A stretch of DNA of 64,000 nucleotides from Hamadaea sp013361475 (GCF_040654195.1 NZ_JBFAHM010000006.1:372001-436000); one strand, 5' to 3'. Positions 16,861 to 26,098 are shown, counted from the first letter of the stretch. A program made the numbers and translations. The notes: a model not told the origin generated them from the letters alone.

Positions 16861-18449
16861 CCACAACCACCGCGCCTGCGGACTCCCCCGAGACGGGCGC
16901 CGCCCCGCAGCCGATGTCGCGCCGCGAGGTGCTGCAGGCGCTGTCCGGCCTCATGCTGGGCATGTTCGTCTCGATCCTGGCCTCCACGATCGTGTCGAAC
17001 GCGCTCCCCCGCATCATCGCCGACCTGCACGGCAGCCAGTCGGTCTACACCTGGATCGTCACCACCGAGCTGCTGGCGATGACGGCCACCGTCCCGCTGT
17101 GGGGCAAGATGGCCGACCTCTACAGCAAGAAGCTGCTCATCCAGCTGTCGCTGGGCCTGTTCGTGGTCGGCTCGCTCATCGCCGGGTTCACCCCCAACGT
17201 CGAGATCCTGCTGGTCAGCCGGGCCGTCCAGGGCGTCGGCGCGGGCGGCATGACGGCGCTCGCGATGATCGTCATGGCGGCGATGATCCCGCCGCGGGAG
17301 CTGGGCCGCTATTCCGGCATCTTCGGCGCGGTCTTCGGCATCGGCACGATCGCCGGTCCGCTGATCGGCGGCGTCCTGGTGGACACCTCCTGGCTCGGCT
17401 GGCGCTGGTGCTTCCTGATCGGCGTCCCGTTCACGCTGACTGCGATCTTCCTGCTCCAGAAGACCCTCCACCTGCCGGTCGTACGCCGCCAGGTGAAGAT
17501 CGACTACCTGGGCGCGCTGCTCATCATCGCGGGCGTCTCGACGCTGCTGATCTGGTCGACCCTGGCCGGCTCGAAGTTCGAGTGGGCCTCCGGCTGGACG
17601 GCGTTCCTCGTCGCCACCGGCGTCATCCTGCTGGCGCTCGCGGTCTTCGTGGAGGCCCGCGCGGCCGAGCCGATCGTGCCGCTGGGCATCTTCCGGCACC
17701 GCACGGTCAGCCTCACCGTTCTGACCAGCATCTTCGTCGGCGTCGCGATGTTCGGCGGCACCGTCTTCCTGTCGCAGTACTTCCAGATCTCGCTCGGCAA
17801 GTCGCCGACGGTCGCCGGTCTCATGAGCCTGCCGATGATCTTCGGTCTGCTGGTCTCCTCGACCGTCGCCGGTCAGCTGATCACGAAGTACGGCCGCTGG
17901 AAGATCTTCCTCGTCGCGGGTGGCATCGTGATGACGGTCGGCATGCTGCTGCTCAGCCGGATCGACGCACACACCCACGTCGTCGTGCTGTCGGCATACA
18001 TGGCGGTGCTGGGCGTCGGCGTCGGCATGCTCATGCAGAACCTCGTGCTGGCCGCCCAGAACGACGTGCCGGCGCAGGATCTGGGTGCGACGACCTCGGT
18101 GCTGACCTTCTTCCGGAGCATGGGTGGGGCCATCGGCGTCAGCGCGCTCGGCGCGGTTCTCGCCAACCGGGTCACCGACATGTTCACCGAGAAGTTCGGG
18201 CCGATGGCGGCCGGTGGCGGCACTGCCGCCGTGCCTGACCTGAAGACACTCGACCCGGCGATCCTGCAGATCGTGCAGCAGATCTACGGCGACGCCACGG
18301 CCGACCTGTTCCTCATCGGTACGCCGTTCGCCGTGCTCGCCCTGCTGACCGTGCTCTTCATCAAGGAGAAGCCGCTGCACACGCTGAGCGGCACCGACCG
18401 GCTCGCCCAGGAGCAGAGCGACGCTCCGCCGCCGATCGCCGTCCACTGA
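16857..18449 (+). CDS. MFS multidrug exporter, DHA2 (14-TM) type
   Basis: 530 aa with about fourteen hydrophobic segments. The motif LWGKMADLYSKK is the TM2-TM3 loop, and GVGAGGMTALAMIVMAAMIPPRELGRY resembles the EmrB/QacA group. Proton-driven drug efflux across the inner membrane is expected. Translationally coupled to the preceding TetR gene; a strong hairpin terminator follows. Confidence 0.93.
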   Translation: MTTTTAPADSPETGAAPQPMSRREVLQALSGLMLGMFVSILASTIVSNALPRIIADLHGSQSVYTWIVTTELLAMTATVPLWGKMADLYSKKLLIQLSLGLFVVGSLIAGFTPNVEILLVSRAVQGVGAGGMTALAMIVMAAMIPPRELGRYSGIFGAVFGIGTIAGPLIGGVLVDTSWLGWRWCFLIGVPFTLTAIFLLQKTLHLPVVRRQVKIDYLGALLIIAGVSTLLIWSTLAGSKFEWASGWTAFLVATGVILLALAVFVEARAAEPIVPLGIFRHRTVSLTVLTSIFVGVAMFGGTVFLSQYFQISLGKSPTVAGLMSLPMIFGLLVSSTVAGQLITKYGRWKIFLVAGGIVMTVGMLLLSRIDAHTHVVVLSAYMAVLGVGVGMLMQNLVLAAQNDVPAQDLGATTSVLTFFRSMGGAIGVSALGAVLANRVTDMFTEKFGPMAAGGGTAAVPDLKTLDPAILQIVQQIYGDATADLFLIGTPFAVLALLTVLFIKEKPLHTLSGTDRLAQEQSDAPPPIAVH

Positions 18450-18462
18450 GGATCAATCAGGG

Positions 18463-18492
18463 AACGCCGCCGGGGGATGCCCCGGCGGCGTT
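18463..18492. terminator. Bidirectional rho-independent-like terminator
   Basis: Arms AACGCCGCCGGGG (18463-18475) and 18480-18492, GATG loop, followed by TTTCACTTTT-like sequence. Sits between the convergent MFS and GNAT genes. Confidence 0.85.
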
Positions 18493-18966
18493 TCACTTTT
18501 CCAGGGCCAGGGTCACCAGCGGACCGTCTCTGTCGACGAAGGTCGCTGCGCTGAGCGTACCGTCTGATTGAAGGCGGCGGATGGTTCGCGTGGCCGGCTG
18601 GTTGCCCGCGAGCACATGGACCACGATCTTCCCGCGAGCCGCGCCGGCCAGACGGCGCGCGAGCAGAGTCCCGACGCCGCGACGTTGCCAAGCGTCCTCC
18701 ACCAAGATCGCGGCCTCGGCCGGGTCACCGGACAGGCTGGCCATCGCCACGAGCCGGCCGTCCTGCGCGCCGCCGGTGGCGACCGCGACGACCGTGCCCG
18801 CCGAGAGCAGCCCCGCGAGCAGGACGGCCGGCGGCGTGCCCGCCCCGGAGACGTATCGGCGGTAAAGGCTCTCCCGTGAGCAGCGCCGATGCATCGCCAG
18901 CACCTCGTCGAGATCGGCGGCGGTCGCCGCGCGAACCGTCACCACCACCGGTTCTATGTCGAGCAT
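18493..18966 (-). CDS. GNAT-family N-acetyltransferase
   Basis: 157 aa starting MLDIEPVVVTVRAATAADLD. The acetyl-CoA loop is seen as VEDAWQRRGVGTLLARRL (Q/R-x-x-G-x-G/A), followed by VHVLAGNQPATRTIRR. It transfers an acyl group from CoA to an unknown amine. ATG 18969 three bases upstream is equally possible. Divergent from the TetR gene at 19016, with a palindrome between. Confidence 0.88.
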   Translation of the reverse strand: MLDIEPVVVTVRAATAADLDEVLAMHRRCSRESLYRRYVSGAGTPPAVLLAGLLSAGTVVAVATGGAQDGRLVAMASLSGDPAEAAILVEDAWQRRGVGTLLARRLAGAARGKIVVHVLAGNQPATRTIRRLQSDGTLSAATFVDRDGPLVTLALEK

Positions 18967-18983
18967 CATAATCCGATCGTGCG

Positions 18984-19001
18984 CTATGATGACCGTCATA
19001 G
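18984..19001. promoter_or_regulatory. Operator CTATGA-N6-TCATAG
   Basis: Perfect 6-bp arms in the short space between the divergent GNAT and TetR genes. TATGAT within it resembles a -10 element, so binding would block transcription. Likely target of the adjacent TetR protein. Confidence 0.6.
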
Positions 19002-19015
19002 TCAAGGGGAGCGAG

Positions 19016-19588
19016 ATGACGACGGACAGCCGCGAGAAAATGATCAAGACCGCCGCCTTCCTGTTCGGCGAGCGGGGCTACGCGGCGACCTCCTTCCAGG
19101 ACGTCCTCGCGCGCTCCGGGGCGCCACGCGGGTCGATCTACCACCACTTCCCCGGCGGCAAGGAACAACTCGCCGCCGAGGCACTGCGGTGGTACGCCGG
19201 ACGCACGCGCGAGGCGATGGCGGCCGGAACCGCCGACGGGCCGACCGTGGAAGCCGTCGCGGGCTACTTCGCCGCCACGGCGGCGTGGCTGAAGAAGTCC
19301 GACTTCCGCGGCGGCTGCCCGATCGGCGGCGTCGCCCTGGACATGTCCGGTGACGAGCCGCTCCGCGAGATCGTGGCCGAAGCCTTCGCGGACTGGCGAC
19401 GCATCGTCGAACGGTCGTTGCTGACCGAAGGATGCGCGCCCGACACGGCCCGATCCCTGGCGGCGCTGGTGATCGCGGCGTCCGAAGGCGCGCTGATGCT
19501 GGCCCGCACCTCCCGCGACATCCGCGACTACGAGTCCGTCGGCGCCCAGGTGCTGGCCCACCTCCGCACCGTCCTCGCCCCCCGCTGA
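19016..19588 (+). CDS. TetR-family regulator (YxaF/LmrA-like)
   Basis: 190 aa starting MTTDSREKMIKTAAFLFGE, with recognition segment FQDVLARSGAPRGSIYHHFPGGKEQL, characteristic of the YxaF/LmrA subgroup. The C-terminal half contains GGCPIGGVALDMS, also typical. ATG 19016 is preceded by AAGGGGAG. It probably regulates the divergent GNAT gene and itself through the palindrome at 18984-19001. Confidence 0.93.
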   Translation: MTTDSREKMIKTAAFLFGERGYAATSFQDVLARSGAPRGSIYHHFPGGKEQLAAEALRWYAGRTREAMAAGTADGPTVEAVAGYFAATAAWLKKSDFRGGCPIGGVALDMSGDEPLREIVAEAFADWRRIVERSLLTEGCAPDTARSLAALVIAASEGALMLARTSRDIRDYESVGAQVLAHLRTVLAPR

Positions 19589-19642
19589 CCTCGCGCGCCC
19601 GCTTCCCTCACGCGCCCGCTTCGCTGCGCGCGCCACCTGGCG

Positions 19643-19715
19643 TGATCATTGCGTCAGCCATGCTGTTTCACGCGACGAAATGTCCGTTGATACCGCATGG
19701 CTGACGCGATGATCA
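19643..19715. repeat. 73-bp palindromic element, copy 2
   Basis: Starts TGATCATTGCGTCAGCCATG and ends with the complement carrying one mismatch in 21 bp. It lies 54 nt after the TetR stop and upstream of the GH5 gene; unlike most copies it sits between tandem genes. Confidence 0.95.
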
Positions 19716-19744
19716 CGCTGAGCGCATCGACAGGGGTCTTGTCG

Positions 19745-19758
19745 CGGGAGCGCTCCCA
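19745..19758. promoter_or_regulatory. CebR/CelR-type operator
   Basis: CGGGAGCGCTCCCA, one base from the actinobacterial CebR/CelR consensus TGGGAGCGCTCCCA, 80 nt before the GH5 start. In streptomycetes and Thermobifida this site represses cellulase genes until cello-oligosaccharides are present. Confidence 0.85.
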
Positions 19759-19837
19759 TGTCAGACTGTAGGCCCTCTCCTTGCCTGATCTCCCACCGCC
19801 CGGCGAGGTCCCGCCCCAGGAAAGGTCGAGGCCACAC

Positions 19838-21448
19838 ATGAAACGTGTCGCCCTGGCGAGCATCGCCCTGCTCGTCCTCGTATCCTCCGCCCTCATGATC
19901 GCCGAACCCGCGTACGCCGCCACCGGGCTGCACGTCAGCGGCCGGAACATCGTCGAGGCCAACGGCAGCACCTTCGTCATGCGTGGCGTCTCCCACGCGC
20001 ACACCTGGTACCCCACCCAGACCAGCTCTTTCGCGAACATCAAGGCGCTCGGCGCCAACTCCCTCCGGGTCGTGCTGAGCGGCGGCCGCTGGACCCCGAA
20101 CACCGCCTCCGACGTCGCCAACGTCGTCAGCCTGTGCAAGGCGAACAAGCTCATCTGCGTCCTGGAGAACCACGACACCACCGGATACGGCGAGCAGAGC
20201 GGGGCGTACACACTGGACCAGGCGGTCGACTACTGGATCGGGCTCAAGAGCGTCCTCGTCGGCCAAGAGGACTACGTCGTCATCAACATCGGCAACGAGC
20301 CGATCGGCAACAACGACGCCGCCCAGTGGACCACCGCCACCAAGAACGCCATCACCCGGTTGCGCAGCAACGGTTTCCAGCACCTCATCATGGTCGACGC
20401 CCCGAACTGGGGCCAGGACTGGCAGTTCGTGATGCGCGACAACGCCGCCTCGGTGTACGCCGCCGACACGGCCCGCAACACCGTCTTCTCGATCCACATG
20501 TACGGCGTCTTCGACACCGCCGCCGAGATCAACGCGTACTTCGACGCCTTCCAGACGGCCGGGCTGCCGCTGGTCGTCGGCGAGTTCGGGTTCAACCACT
20601 CCGACGGCAACCCCGACGAGGACACCATCATGGCTCAGGCCGTCGCCCGGGGCATCGGCTACCTCGGCTGGTCGTGGAGCGGCAACGGCGGTGGCGTCGA
20701 GTACCTCGACATGGTCACGAACTTCAACCCGAGCGCCCTGACAACCTGGGGCCAGCGGATCTTCAACGGGGCCAACGGCATCGTCGCGACCGCCCGGGAG
20801 GCCGCGATCTACTCCGGCGGCACCGCCGACACCGTCGCGCCCACCACCCCCGGTACGCCCTCCGCCTCGAACGTCACCGCGACCGGCGCCACGCTCAGCT
20901 GGACGGCGTCGACCGACAACGTCGCCGTCACCGGTTACGACGTGCTGAACGCGTCGAACGCCGTCGTCGCGTCCTCGGTGACGAACTCTGTGACGCTCAC
21001 CGGGCTCACCCCGTCGACCCAGTACGCGTTGCGCGTACGCGCGCGGGACGCGGCCGGCAACCAGTCCTCCGCTTCCACCGCCGTCACGTTCACCACGACC
21101 ACCGCCCCGACGGGCACCTGCAAGGTGGTCTACACGGCGAGCCCGTGGACGGAAGGCACCGGCGTCGGCGGCTTCACCGCCAACATCACCGTCACCAACA
21201 CCGGAACCAGTCCCCTCTCCGGCTGGACGCTCAAGTTCACCCTGCCCAGCGGCCAGACCCTGACCCCGCCCGGATGGAGCGCCACGTTCACCGTGAGCGG
21301 CCAGGCGGTGACGGCCACGAACCTCTCCTACAACGGCGGGCTCGCCGCGGGCGGCTCGACCGGCATCGGTTTCAACGGACGCTGGAGCGGCTCGTACAGC
21401 AGCCCGACGTCGTTCACCCTGAACAACAATCCCTGCACGACCAGCTGA
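19838..21448 (+). CDS. Secreted GH5 endoglucanase/mannanase with FN3 and CBM2
   Basis: 536 aa. Signal peptide residues 1-27 (ends EPAYA-A). The GH5 catalytic domain is about 30-325, with acid/base Glu154 in NIGNEP and nucleophile Glu249 in VGEFG. Then FN3 (about 335-420) and a CBM2-like cellulose-binding module (about 430-536, with CKVVYTASPWTEG and WSGSYSSPTSFTLN). The catalytic domain looks like the beta-mannanase branch of GH5, but the CebR box and CBM2 point to a cellulolytic regulon; cellulose or mannan substrate remains open. Confidence 0.92.
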   Translation: MKRVALASIALLVLVSSALMIAEPAYAATGLHVSGRNIVEANGSTFVMRGVSHAHTWYPTQTSSFANIKALGANSLRVVLSGGRWTPNTASDVANVVSLCKANKLICVLENHDTTGYGEQSGAYTLDQAVDYWIGLKSVLVGQEDYVVINIGNEPIGNNDAAQWTTATKNAITRLRSNGFQHLIMVDAPNWGQDWQFVMRDNAASVYAADTARNTVFSIHMYGVFDTAAEINAYFDAFQTAGLPLVVGEFGFNHSDGNPDEDTIMAQAVARGIGYLGWSWSGNGGGVEYLDMVTNFNPSALTTWGQRIFNGANGIVATAREAAIYSGGTADTVAPTTPGTPSASNVTATGATLSWTASTDNVAVTGYDVLNASNAVVASSVTNSVTLTGLTPSTQYALRVRARDAAGNQSSASTAVTFTTTTAPTGTCKVVYTASPWTEGTGVGGFTANITVTNTGTSPLSGWTLKFTLPSGQTLTPPGWSATFTVSGQAVTATNLSYNGGLAAGGSTGIGFNGRWSGSYSSPTSFTLNNNPCTTS

Positions 21449-21455
21449 GCGAGAA

Positions 21456-21484
21456 ACGGGCACCCGTCGTCGGCGGGTGCCCGT
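21456..21484. terminator. Perfect 11-bp hairpin between convergent genes
   Basis: Arms ACGGGCACCCG (21456-21466) and 21474-21484 with a 7-nt loop, directly after the GH5 gene and touching the stop of the convergent Crp gene. Confidence 0.8.
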
Positions 21485-22170
21485 CACACCGCCGCGTCCG
21501 CCAGTTCGCGCAAAACTGCGAGGTCCCGGACGACGATGCGCCGGTAGCCGGTCTCCACCAGGTTCGCCTGCCGCAGCTCGCGCAGCGCCTTCTGCACGCT
21601 CATCGACGCCGCGCCACACAACGTCGCCAACTCGGCCTGAGTGAGGTCGACACTGACGACGATTCCGTCCGCGCCGCGACGCCCATAGGCCGCGCTCATC
21701 TCGGCCAGCACCCGGGCCAACCGGACCTTGACCGGGTAAGCCGCGAAGTCCATGCGTCGCCGATTCGCCCACCGCAGCCGGTCCGCCACCGTACCGGCGA
21801 TCTCCACCGCCGCGTCCGCCCGCGTACGCATGTACTCCCGGAACTCGTCGCGGTAGATAACGCGGACCGCCGAAGGACGGCAGGCGGTTACCGTCGCGGA
21901 TCTCGGGACTTCGTTCAGCGCCGACATCTCGCCGACGATGTCTCCGGACATCCGGATCGACAGTAGCGCCGGTCGGCCGTCCGCCATAGCCGCGGTCACC
22001 TTCGCGACGGCGTCGATCAACAGCACGACGAACGTCTCCCGATGACCTTCGCGGATGATCGGGCTTCCAGCGGCCACCGTCTTCGGTACGCCCAGCGCTA
22101 GCAACGCCTTTCGGCTCGTCTCGTCGAGACGGCCCAGAAGGGTGCCGGGCAGCCATTTCTGTTCGGACAT
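21484..22170 (-). CDS. Crp/Fnr-family regulator with intact cyclic-nucleotide site
   Basis: 228 aa. The cNMP-binding domain covers about residues 15-125, including the phosphate-binding cassette GDIVGEMSALNEVPRSAT with the Glu and Arg that bind cAMP in Crp. The C-terminal winged helix is about 150-225 (LTQAELATLCGAASMSVQKAL). It is divergent, 112 bp away, from an operon headed by a cyclase-fold gene, so it may respond to a nucleotide signal and control that operon. The link is inferred. Confidence 0.92.
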   Translation of the reverse strand: MSEQKWLPGTLLGRLDETSRKALLALGVPKTVAAGSPIIREGHRETFVVLLIDAVAKVTAAMADGRPALLSIRMSGDIVGEMSALNEVPRSATVTACRPSAVRVIYRDEFREYMRTRADAAVEIAGTVADRLRWANRRRMDFAAYPVKVRLARVLAEMSAAYGRRGADGIVVSVDLTQAELATLCGAASMSVQKALRELRQANLVETGYRRIVVRDLAVLRELADAAV

Positions 22171-22224
22171 CGCGTCTTCCGCTCCCCGTACGTCGGCGCT
22201 GTCATGATGTCACACCGACGTCGC

Positions 22225-22240
22225 TGTCAGAAAGATGACT
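22225..22240. promoter_or_regulatory. Candidate Crp-like operator TGTCA-N6-TGACT
   Basis: Imperfect inverted repeat with Crp-like 5-6-5 spacing between the divergent Crp gene and the cyclase-fold operon. Extra TGTCA half-sites lie at 22200-22204 and 22208-22212. Confidence 0.4.
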
Positions 22241-22282
22241 TCCGATATTTCGATGACAAGCGGATCCGCACTGAGCCGTTAG

Positions 22283-23116
22283 ATGGCGAGAAGTCATGTC
22301 CGAGGCAGAAAGGCCGCCCCAGTGTTCGACGAACTCCGCGCCGATCGACGCCTGCTGATCGCCGCCGATATGGAAAGCTATAGCAGCCGCGACAACGTCC
22401 TCCAGTATCGAGCCCAACGCGGCTTCCACGACGTCATGAACGCCGCGGCCCGCCGGCTGGGTCTCGACCGGCTCCAATGGGTCACTCAACAAAACGGCGA
22501 CGGCGAACTCGCGATCCTGCCCGAAGGCACCGACGAGACGCGCATCGTCACGACCTTGCCACCAGTCGTCGACCGACTGCTCCGTGATTACAACCGCGGG
22601 CTCGCCGCCGAGGCTCGCGTCCGGCTTCGTATCGCCCTCCACGAGGGGCTGGTTCATCTGGACGGCGCCAACGGCTTTCCCGGCGAGGCGATCGTGACCG
22701 TCTGCCGGCTCGTCGACTCCTCCGCCGCCAAGCGGGCGCTCAAGGTCTTTCCGAACGCCAACGTCGCCCTCATCGTCTCGGACCGGATCTACCGGGACGT
22801 CGTCCGTCACTATCACGACCTCCGCCCGGAGCGTTTCCAGCGCGTCACCGCCCAGGTCACAGGCAAGAATTTCGGCGAGCCCGCCTGGATCTACGTGCCC
22901 GACGAGGACGCCACGAAGGTCTCTCTCGACGACTCGCAGCCGATCGCCGCGCCTCGCGAACACGACGCTGGCACGAGGCCGACCGGTCAGCGTGACACGC
23001 AGGCCACGTATGGCCGCATCACCACGCACGGACCGGCCGCCTTCGGCAACGGGAATATAGTCGCCGGTCACATCGGCCAGGTGTCGCCGGAATGGCATGG
23101 CCGTGGCCATGACTGA
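22283..23116 (+). CDS. Class III nucleotidyl-cyclase-fold protein
   Basis: 277 aa. Residues about 22-205 align by pattern with class III cyclases: Asp29 (IAADMESY) and Asp73 (QQNGDGEL) at the two metal-binding positions, then RVRLRIALHEG (His120) and GEAIVTVCRLVD (Arg142). The purine-selecting Lys appears to be Gln69 and the transition-state Asn appears to be Val, so ordinary cAMP synthesis is doubtful. The tail has GPAAFGNGNIV (250-260), also found in the next protein. ATG 22283 is used; GTG 22322 is possible. Confidence 0.75.
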   Translation: MARSHVRGRKAAPVFDELRADRRLLIAADMESYSSRDNVLQYRAQRGFHDVMNAAARRLGLDRLQWVTQQNGDGELAILPEGTDETRIVTTLPPVVDRLLRDYNRGLAAEARVRLRIALHEGLVHLDGANGFPGEAIVTVCRLVDSSAAKRALKVFPNANVALIVSDRIYRDVVRHYHDLRPERFQRVTAQVTGKNFGEPAWIYVPDEDATKVSLDDSQPIAAPREHDAGTRPTGQRDTQATYGRITTHGPAAFGNGNIVAGHIGQVSPEWHGRGHD

Positions 23117-25316
23117 AACCGCCGTCGCCCCGCCTGCCGAGGTCATTCCCGCACCTGCTGCGACAGGTGCCGGTCCTAAGAAGACGACGACGCCCGCCGC
23201 CGACGAAGCGGTCGCCGCCCCCGAACCCCAACCCGTCGCCGCTGAACAGGACGACCGGCAAGCCGAGGAAAAACTTGACGAGTGGCGGCACACCATCCCG
23301 CCGGACTCCCTGCGGCTTCGCGCCTCCCTCGGGGCCGAGCTCTACGGCGTCGAGTACCACGACATCGGAACGTACGGCCCCGCCGCCTTCGGCAATCACA
23401 ACATCGTCACGGAGCATTTCCACGAAGCGGCTCGACCGATCCCGCCCCACGTCGGCGTCCTGCAGCAGGCCGGCGCCCTCCTGCGTACGCACACCGCGAC
23501 GCCAAGCGACGGGACGCTGATGGAGAAGCTCGAGCAACGTCATGCCGTCTGCCTCACCGGCTCAGCAGGCACCGGACGCTTCACCAGCGCGGTGGCCGCC
23601 CTGGCGCAGCTGCACGGACCGGAGGAGGTCTACGAGATCCATCTTCTGGCCGGTTACGGAATATCGGCTCTGGAGCACCACGATGACGTGTTCGTCGAGA
23701 GCGGCGGGCACATCCTGCGCGTCGACCACGTCGCGCCGAACGAGGTACTCGGATTCTTGAGCAGCGCGGCCGCAAAGCGGAAGGCTCGCGTAATACTCAT
23801 CCAGGAGGCCGATCCGCGAACAGGCGAAGCCAACGGCGGGGAGGTGCGCCACACCGGGCCTGATCCGTTGGCGGTCTTCCGGAGCCATTTGAAGACACTT
23901 CTCCGTCCACTCGCGGACGAACCAGGCCTGTCTCCCGACCCAAGCTGGGTCGTCGCCTATGTAAACCAGGTGTGCGCCGCCGAGGAGCTATGCCAATCCG
24001 TCAACCGTGCTCGGCGGCCGAAGGAGATCGTCGCCATCGCCGCCGCGATCGCGAAGCAGCGGCCCGATCCGTCGGACCTGACCGGTGTCCTGTCCTCCTC
24101 CCAGCCGCGCCGCCGGGACCTCGCCCAGCAGGTGCTCGCCTGCCCGCAGCGACCCGGAATCCTGCATCCACCGCGGCTGAACCAACACGAGCGCGCCTTC
24201 CGCATCGCGTACACGGTCTTCTACTCGCAGGCGGTTAATTACGTCTTCGAGGCGACCGGATGGCTCCTGGAGGAGATGGACGAGGCGTCCGCCCGGACCG
24301 GGTGGAACCGACCCGTCCTGGAACACGCGGTCGCCGACTTGCTCGGTGGAACGCTCGCGAAGGACTGGCTTGAGGAGAGCGCGGCCACCACCGATTCGGG
24401 CAGCCGGGTGGCGGTGTTGCGCGATCCCGGCCTTCGGGGCGCCGTGCTCGATGTCGCCTGGCACGAGTTCGACAACGCCCGGCCAGCCCTCTTGAACTGG
24501 CTGAACCGCCTGGCGTCCGACGATGACGAGGTGATGCAACGAGCGGCCGCGGAGATCGCGGGCCTGCTCGCCCACTTCGACTTCGACCTCGTCTTCACCC
24601 GGCTGGTCGACGTCTGGGCCGGCGCGTCCCGAATCTCGATCCGGCAGGTCGCGGCCTGGGCCGCGGCGACGGCGATGCTGGGCGGCCACGCAGGCAATCG
24701 GGTCCTGCGCCGGGTACGCGACTGGTCGCAGGGAACGTTGGCCCGCCAGCACGACACCGCAGCACGCCTCTACGCGAGCGGCATGCGCCAGCCGGCCCTC
24801 GCGTGGACCCTCAGCGATCTCCGACACATAGCTTCCGACAAGGTACAGCGCGGAGGCTGGGTGATCGCCGAGGCGCTGAACCAACTCTTCGACTATGCCG
24901 ACGCCGCGGTTCTTCTCCAGGAGCTGGCCCGCTGGAGCCGCGACCGCTCCAGTCCGCTACTTGCGAACCACGCCGCACGGGCGATGCTGGCGGCGGCCGA
25001 CCGGGCCGATGTCGCTCAACCCTCCACCCCCTATTTGCTGGGTCTGCTGGCCGGGGGCGACGTGCCCGACGACGATATCGCCGCGCTATGGCGGATCGCG
25101 CTGCTCGATCCTGCACTGGCCGGACGGGGATGGGTCACGTTGGCACGGTGGATTCGGGCCGCTGACGTGACGCCAGGGCTTCGCCTACCCATCCAGCGGC
25201 TGCTTCGGGGGTACGCCGACGATCCGGTAATGCGGCGTCGGCTCGCCTTCTACCGCGACCGAATCGGCCTCAGCGGCGCGGGCTGGATCGACGCAATGAC
25301 AGGAGTCGTCAGATGA
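23097..25316 (+). CDS. P-loop protein with helical-repeat C-terminus
   Basis: 739 aa. Residues 1-60 are Ala/Pro-rich and disordered. GPAAFGNHNIV (94-104) matches the tail of the preceding protein. A P-loop-like site GSAGTGRFTS (155-164) has Arg161 instead of the usual Lys, followed by a strand VILIQEADPRTG that could be Walker B. From about 350 to the end the protein is helical with HEAT-like repeats. This resembles conflict-type NTPases (STAND-like), possibly with weakened catalysis. It overlaps the cyclase-fold gene by 20 nt and the next gene by ATGA. ATG 23109 is an alternative start. Confidence 0.7.
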   Translation: MAVAMTETAVAPPAEVIPAPAATGAGPKKTTTPAADEAVAAPEPQPVAAEQDDRQAEEKLDEWRHTIPPDSLRLRASLGAELYGVEYHDIGTYGPAAFGNHNIVTEHFHEAARPIPPHVGVLQQAGALLRTHTATPSDGTLMEKLEQRHAVCLTGSAGTGRFTSAVAALAQLHGPEEVYEIHLLAGYGISALEHHDDVFVESGGHILRVDHVAPNEVLGFLSSAAAKRKARVILIQEADPRTGEANGGEVRHTGPDPLAVFRSHLKTLLRPLADEPGLSPDPSWVVAYVNQVCAAEELCQSVNRARRPKEIVAIAAAIAKQRPDPSDLTGVLSSSQPRRRDLAQQVLACPQRPGILHPPRLNQHERAFRIAYTVFYSQAVNYVFEATGWLLEEMDEASARTGWNRPVLEHAVADLLGGTLAKDWLEESAATTDSGSRVAVLRDPGLRGAVLDVAWHEFDNARPALLNWLNRLASDDDEVMQRAAAEIAGLLAHFDFDLVFTRLVDVWAGASRISIRQVAAWAAATAMLGGHAGNRVLRRVRDWSQGTLARQHDTAARLYASGMRQPALAWTLSDLRHIASDKVQRGGWVIAEALNQLFDYADAAVLLQELARWSRDRSSPLLANHAARAMLAAADRADVAQPSTPYLLGLLAGGDVPDDDIAALWRIALLDPALAGRGWVTLARWIRAADVTPGLRLPIQRLLRGYADDPVMRRRLAFYRDRIGLSGAGWIDAMTGVVR

Positions 25317-26098
25317 GTACTGCCACCTCTCCCCTACAGCGGTTGGGCCAACGCGTCGCCGCCTACTTCCGACTGCCCCCCGAGCCGCCGCCCGCCGTGC
25401 CGCCCCGACGTTCTCATGTTCGCCTGCGGCTCACTCCCCCGCTCGTCGTCGCCGCCCACGGACACGTCTTCACCTTTCAGATCAACGCCTCGTTCGTCTG
25501 GACCGGTGAGGGCGTCTTCCGCGAGGATCTGGAGAGCCTGGCCCAGAGCTCCATGGGATTCGCCCGGCAGGAACTGCAGCGGATCGCAGCAGACGTCGCC
25601 CGGACGCGCGAGCCACACGAGGCCCGGGAACTCGAGATCGAACTCACCCGAGTCGCCGCGGCACACGGCCGATGGACGTTTACGCGGAACGGCACGACGT
25701 ACCGTTGCCGACCGTACATCCGGGTCGACCTCGACGATCGCGTGCGAGAGCAACTGTTGCCGGTGTGGGAACGTCAGGTCCGGCTGCAGGCCGAACATGA
25801 GGTCGAGCTCCGCCGGGCCCGGCTTGCCGAAGAGCGCAGCGTCGTCTGGCTCGAAGTGCTGGAACGTCTGGCTGGTCACCCCCTGGCGGCAGCGGCCACG
25901 CGGCTGACCGAAGGCGAGCTGGCCGACGTGGTCGACACGGTGATGACGGAGCAAAAAGAGGCTGTCGACCGGTTGACCGCGCTCCTGGACACCCTGCGCA
26001 ACACGTCCGACCTCGGTGCCTACGAGCGGGCCGAAACTCTCGACATCCTGGTCGAACAGCTGCGTACCCGCGTCGCCGGCCGCCGCCGAGCCGAGTGA
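25313..26098 (+). CDS. Beta-rich plus coiled-coil protein, third gene of the cyclase-fold operon
   Basis: 261 aa, not recognised with certainty. The N-terminus has proline-rich sequence, then alternating strands (VRLRLTPPLVVAAHGHVFTF, then INASFVWTG), then helices and a long charged coiled coil (about 150-190). A distant SPFH/band-7-like arrangement is possible but speculative. There is no signal peptide. It overlaps the NTPase-like gene by 4 nt, so the three proteins are probably made together. Confidence 0.65.
   Translation: MSTATSPLQRLGQRVAAYFRLPPEPPPAVPPRRSHVRLRLTPPLVVAAHGHVFTFQINASFVWTGEGVFREDLESLAQSSMGFARQELQRIAADVARTREPHEARELEIELTRVAAAHGRWTFTRNGTTYRCRPYIRVDLDDRVREQLLPVWERQVRLQAEHEVELRRARLAEERSVVWLEVLERLAGHPLAAAATRLTEGELADVVDTVMTEQKEAVDRLTALLDTLRNTSDLGAYERAETLDILVEQLRTRVAGRRRAE

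Noticed and set aside
16785..18446. Long minus-strand open frame opposite the MFS exporter
   Set aside because: The composition is His/Asp/Arg-rich with no motif; the plus-strand MFS gene is clear and complete.
19646..22156. 836-codon minus-strand frame
   Set aside because: Overlaps the GH5 and Crp genes in another frame and is Gly/Val/Arg low complexity.
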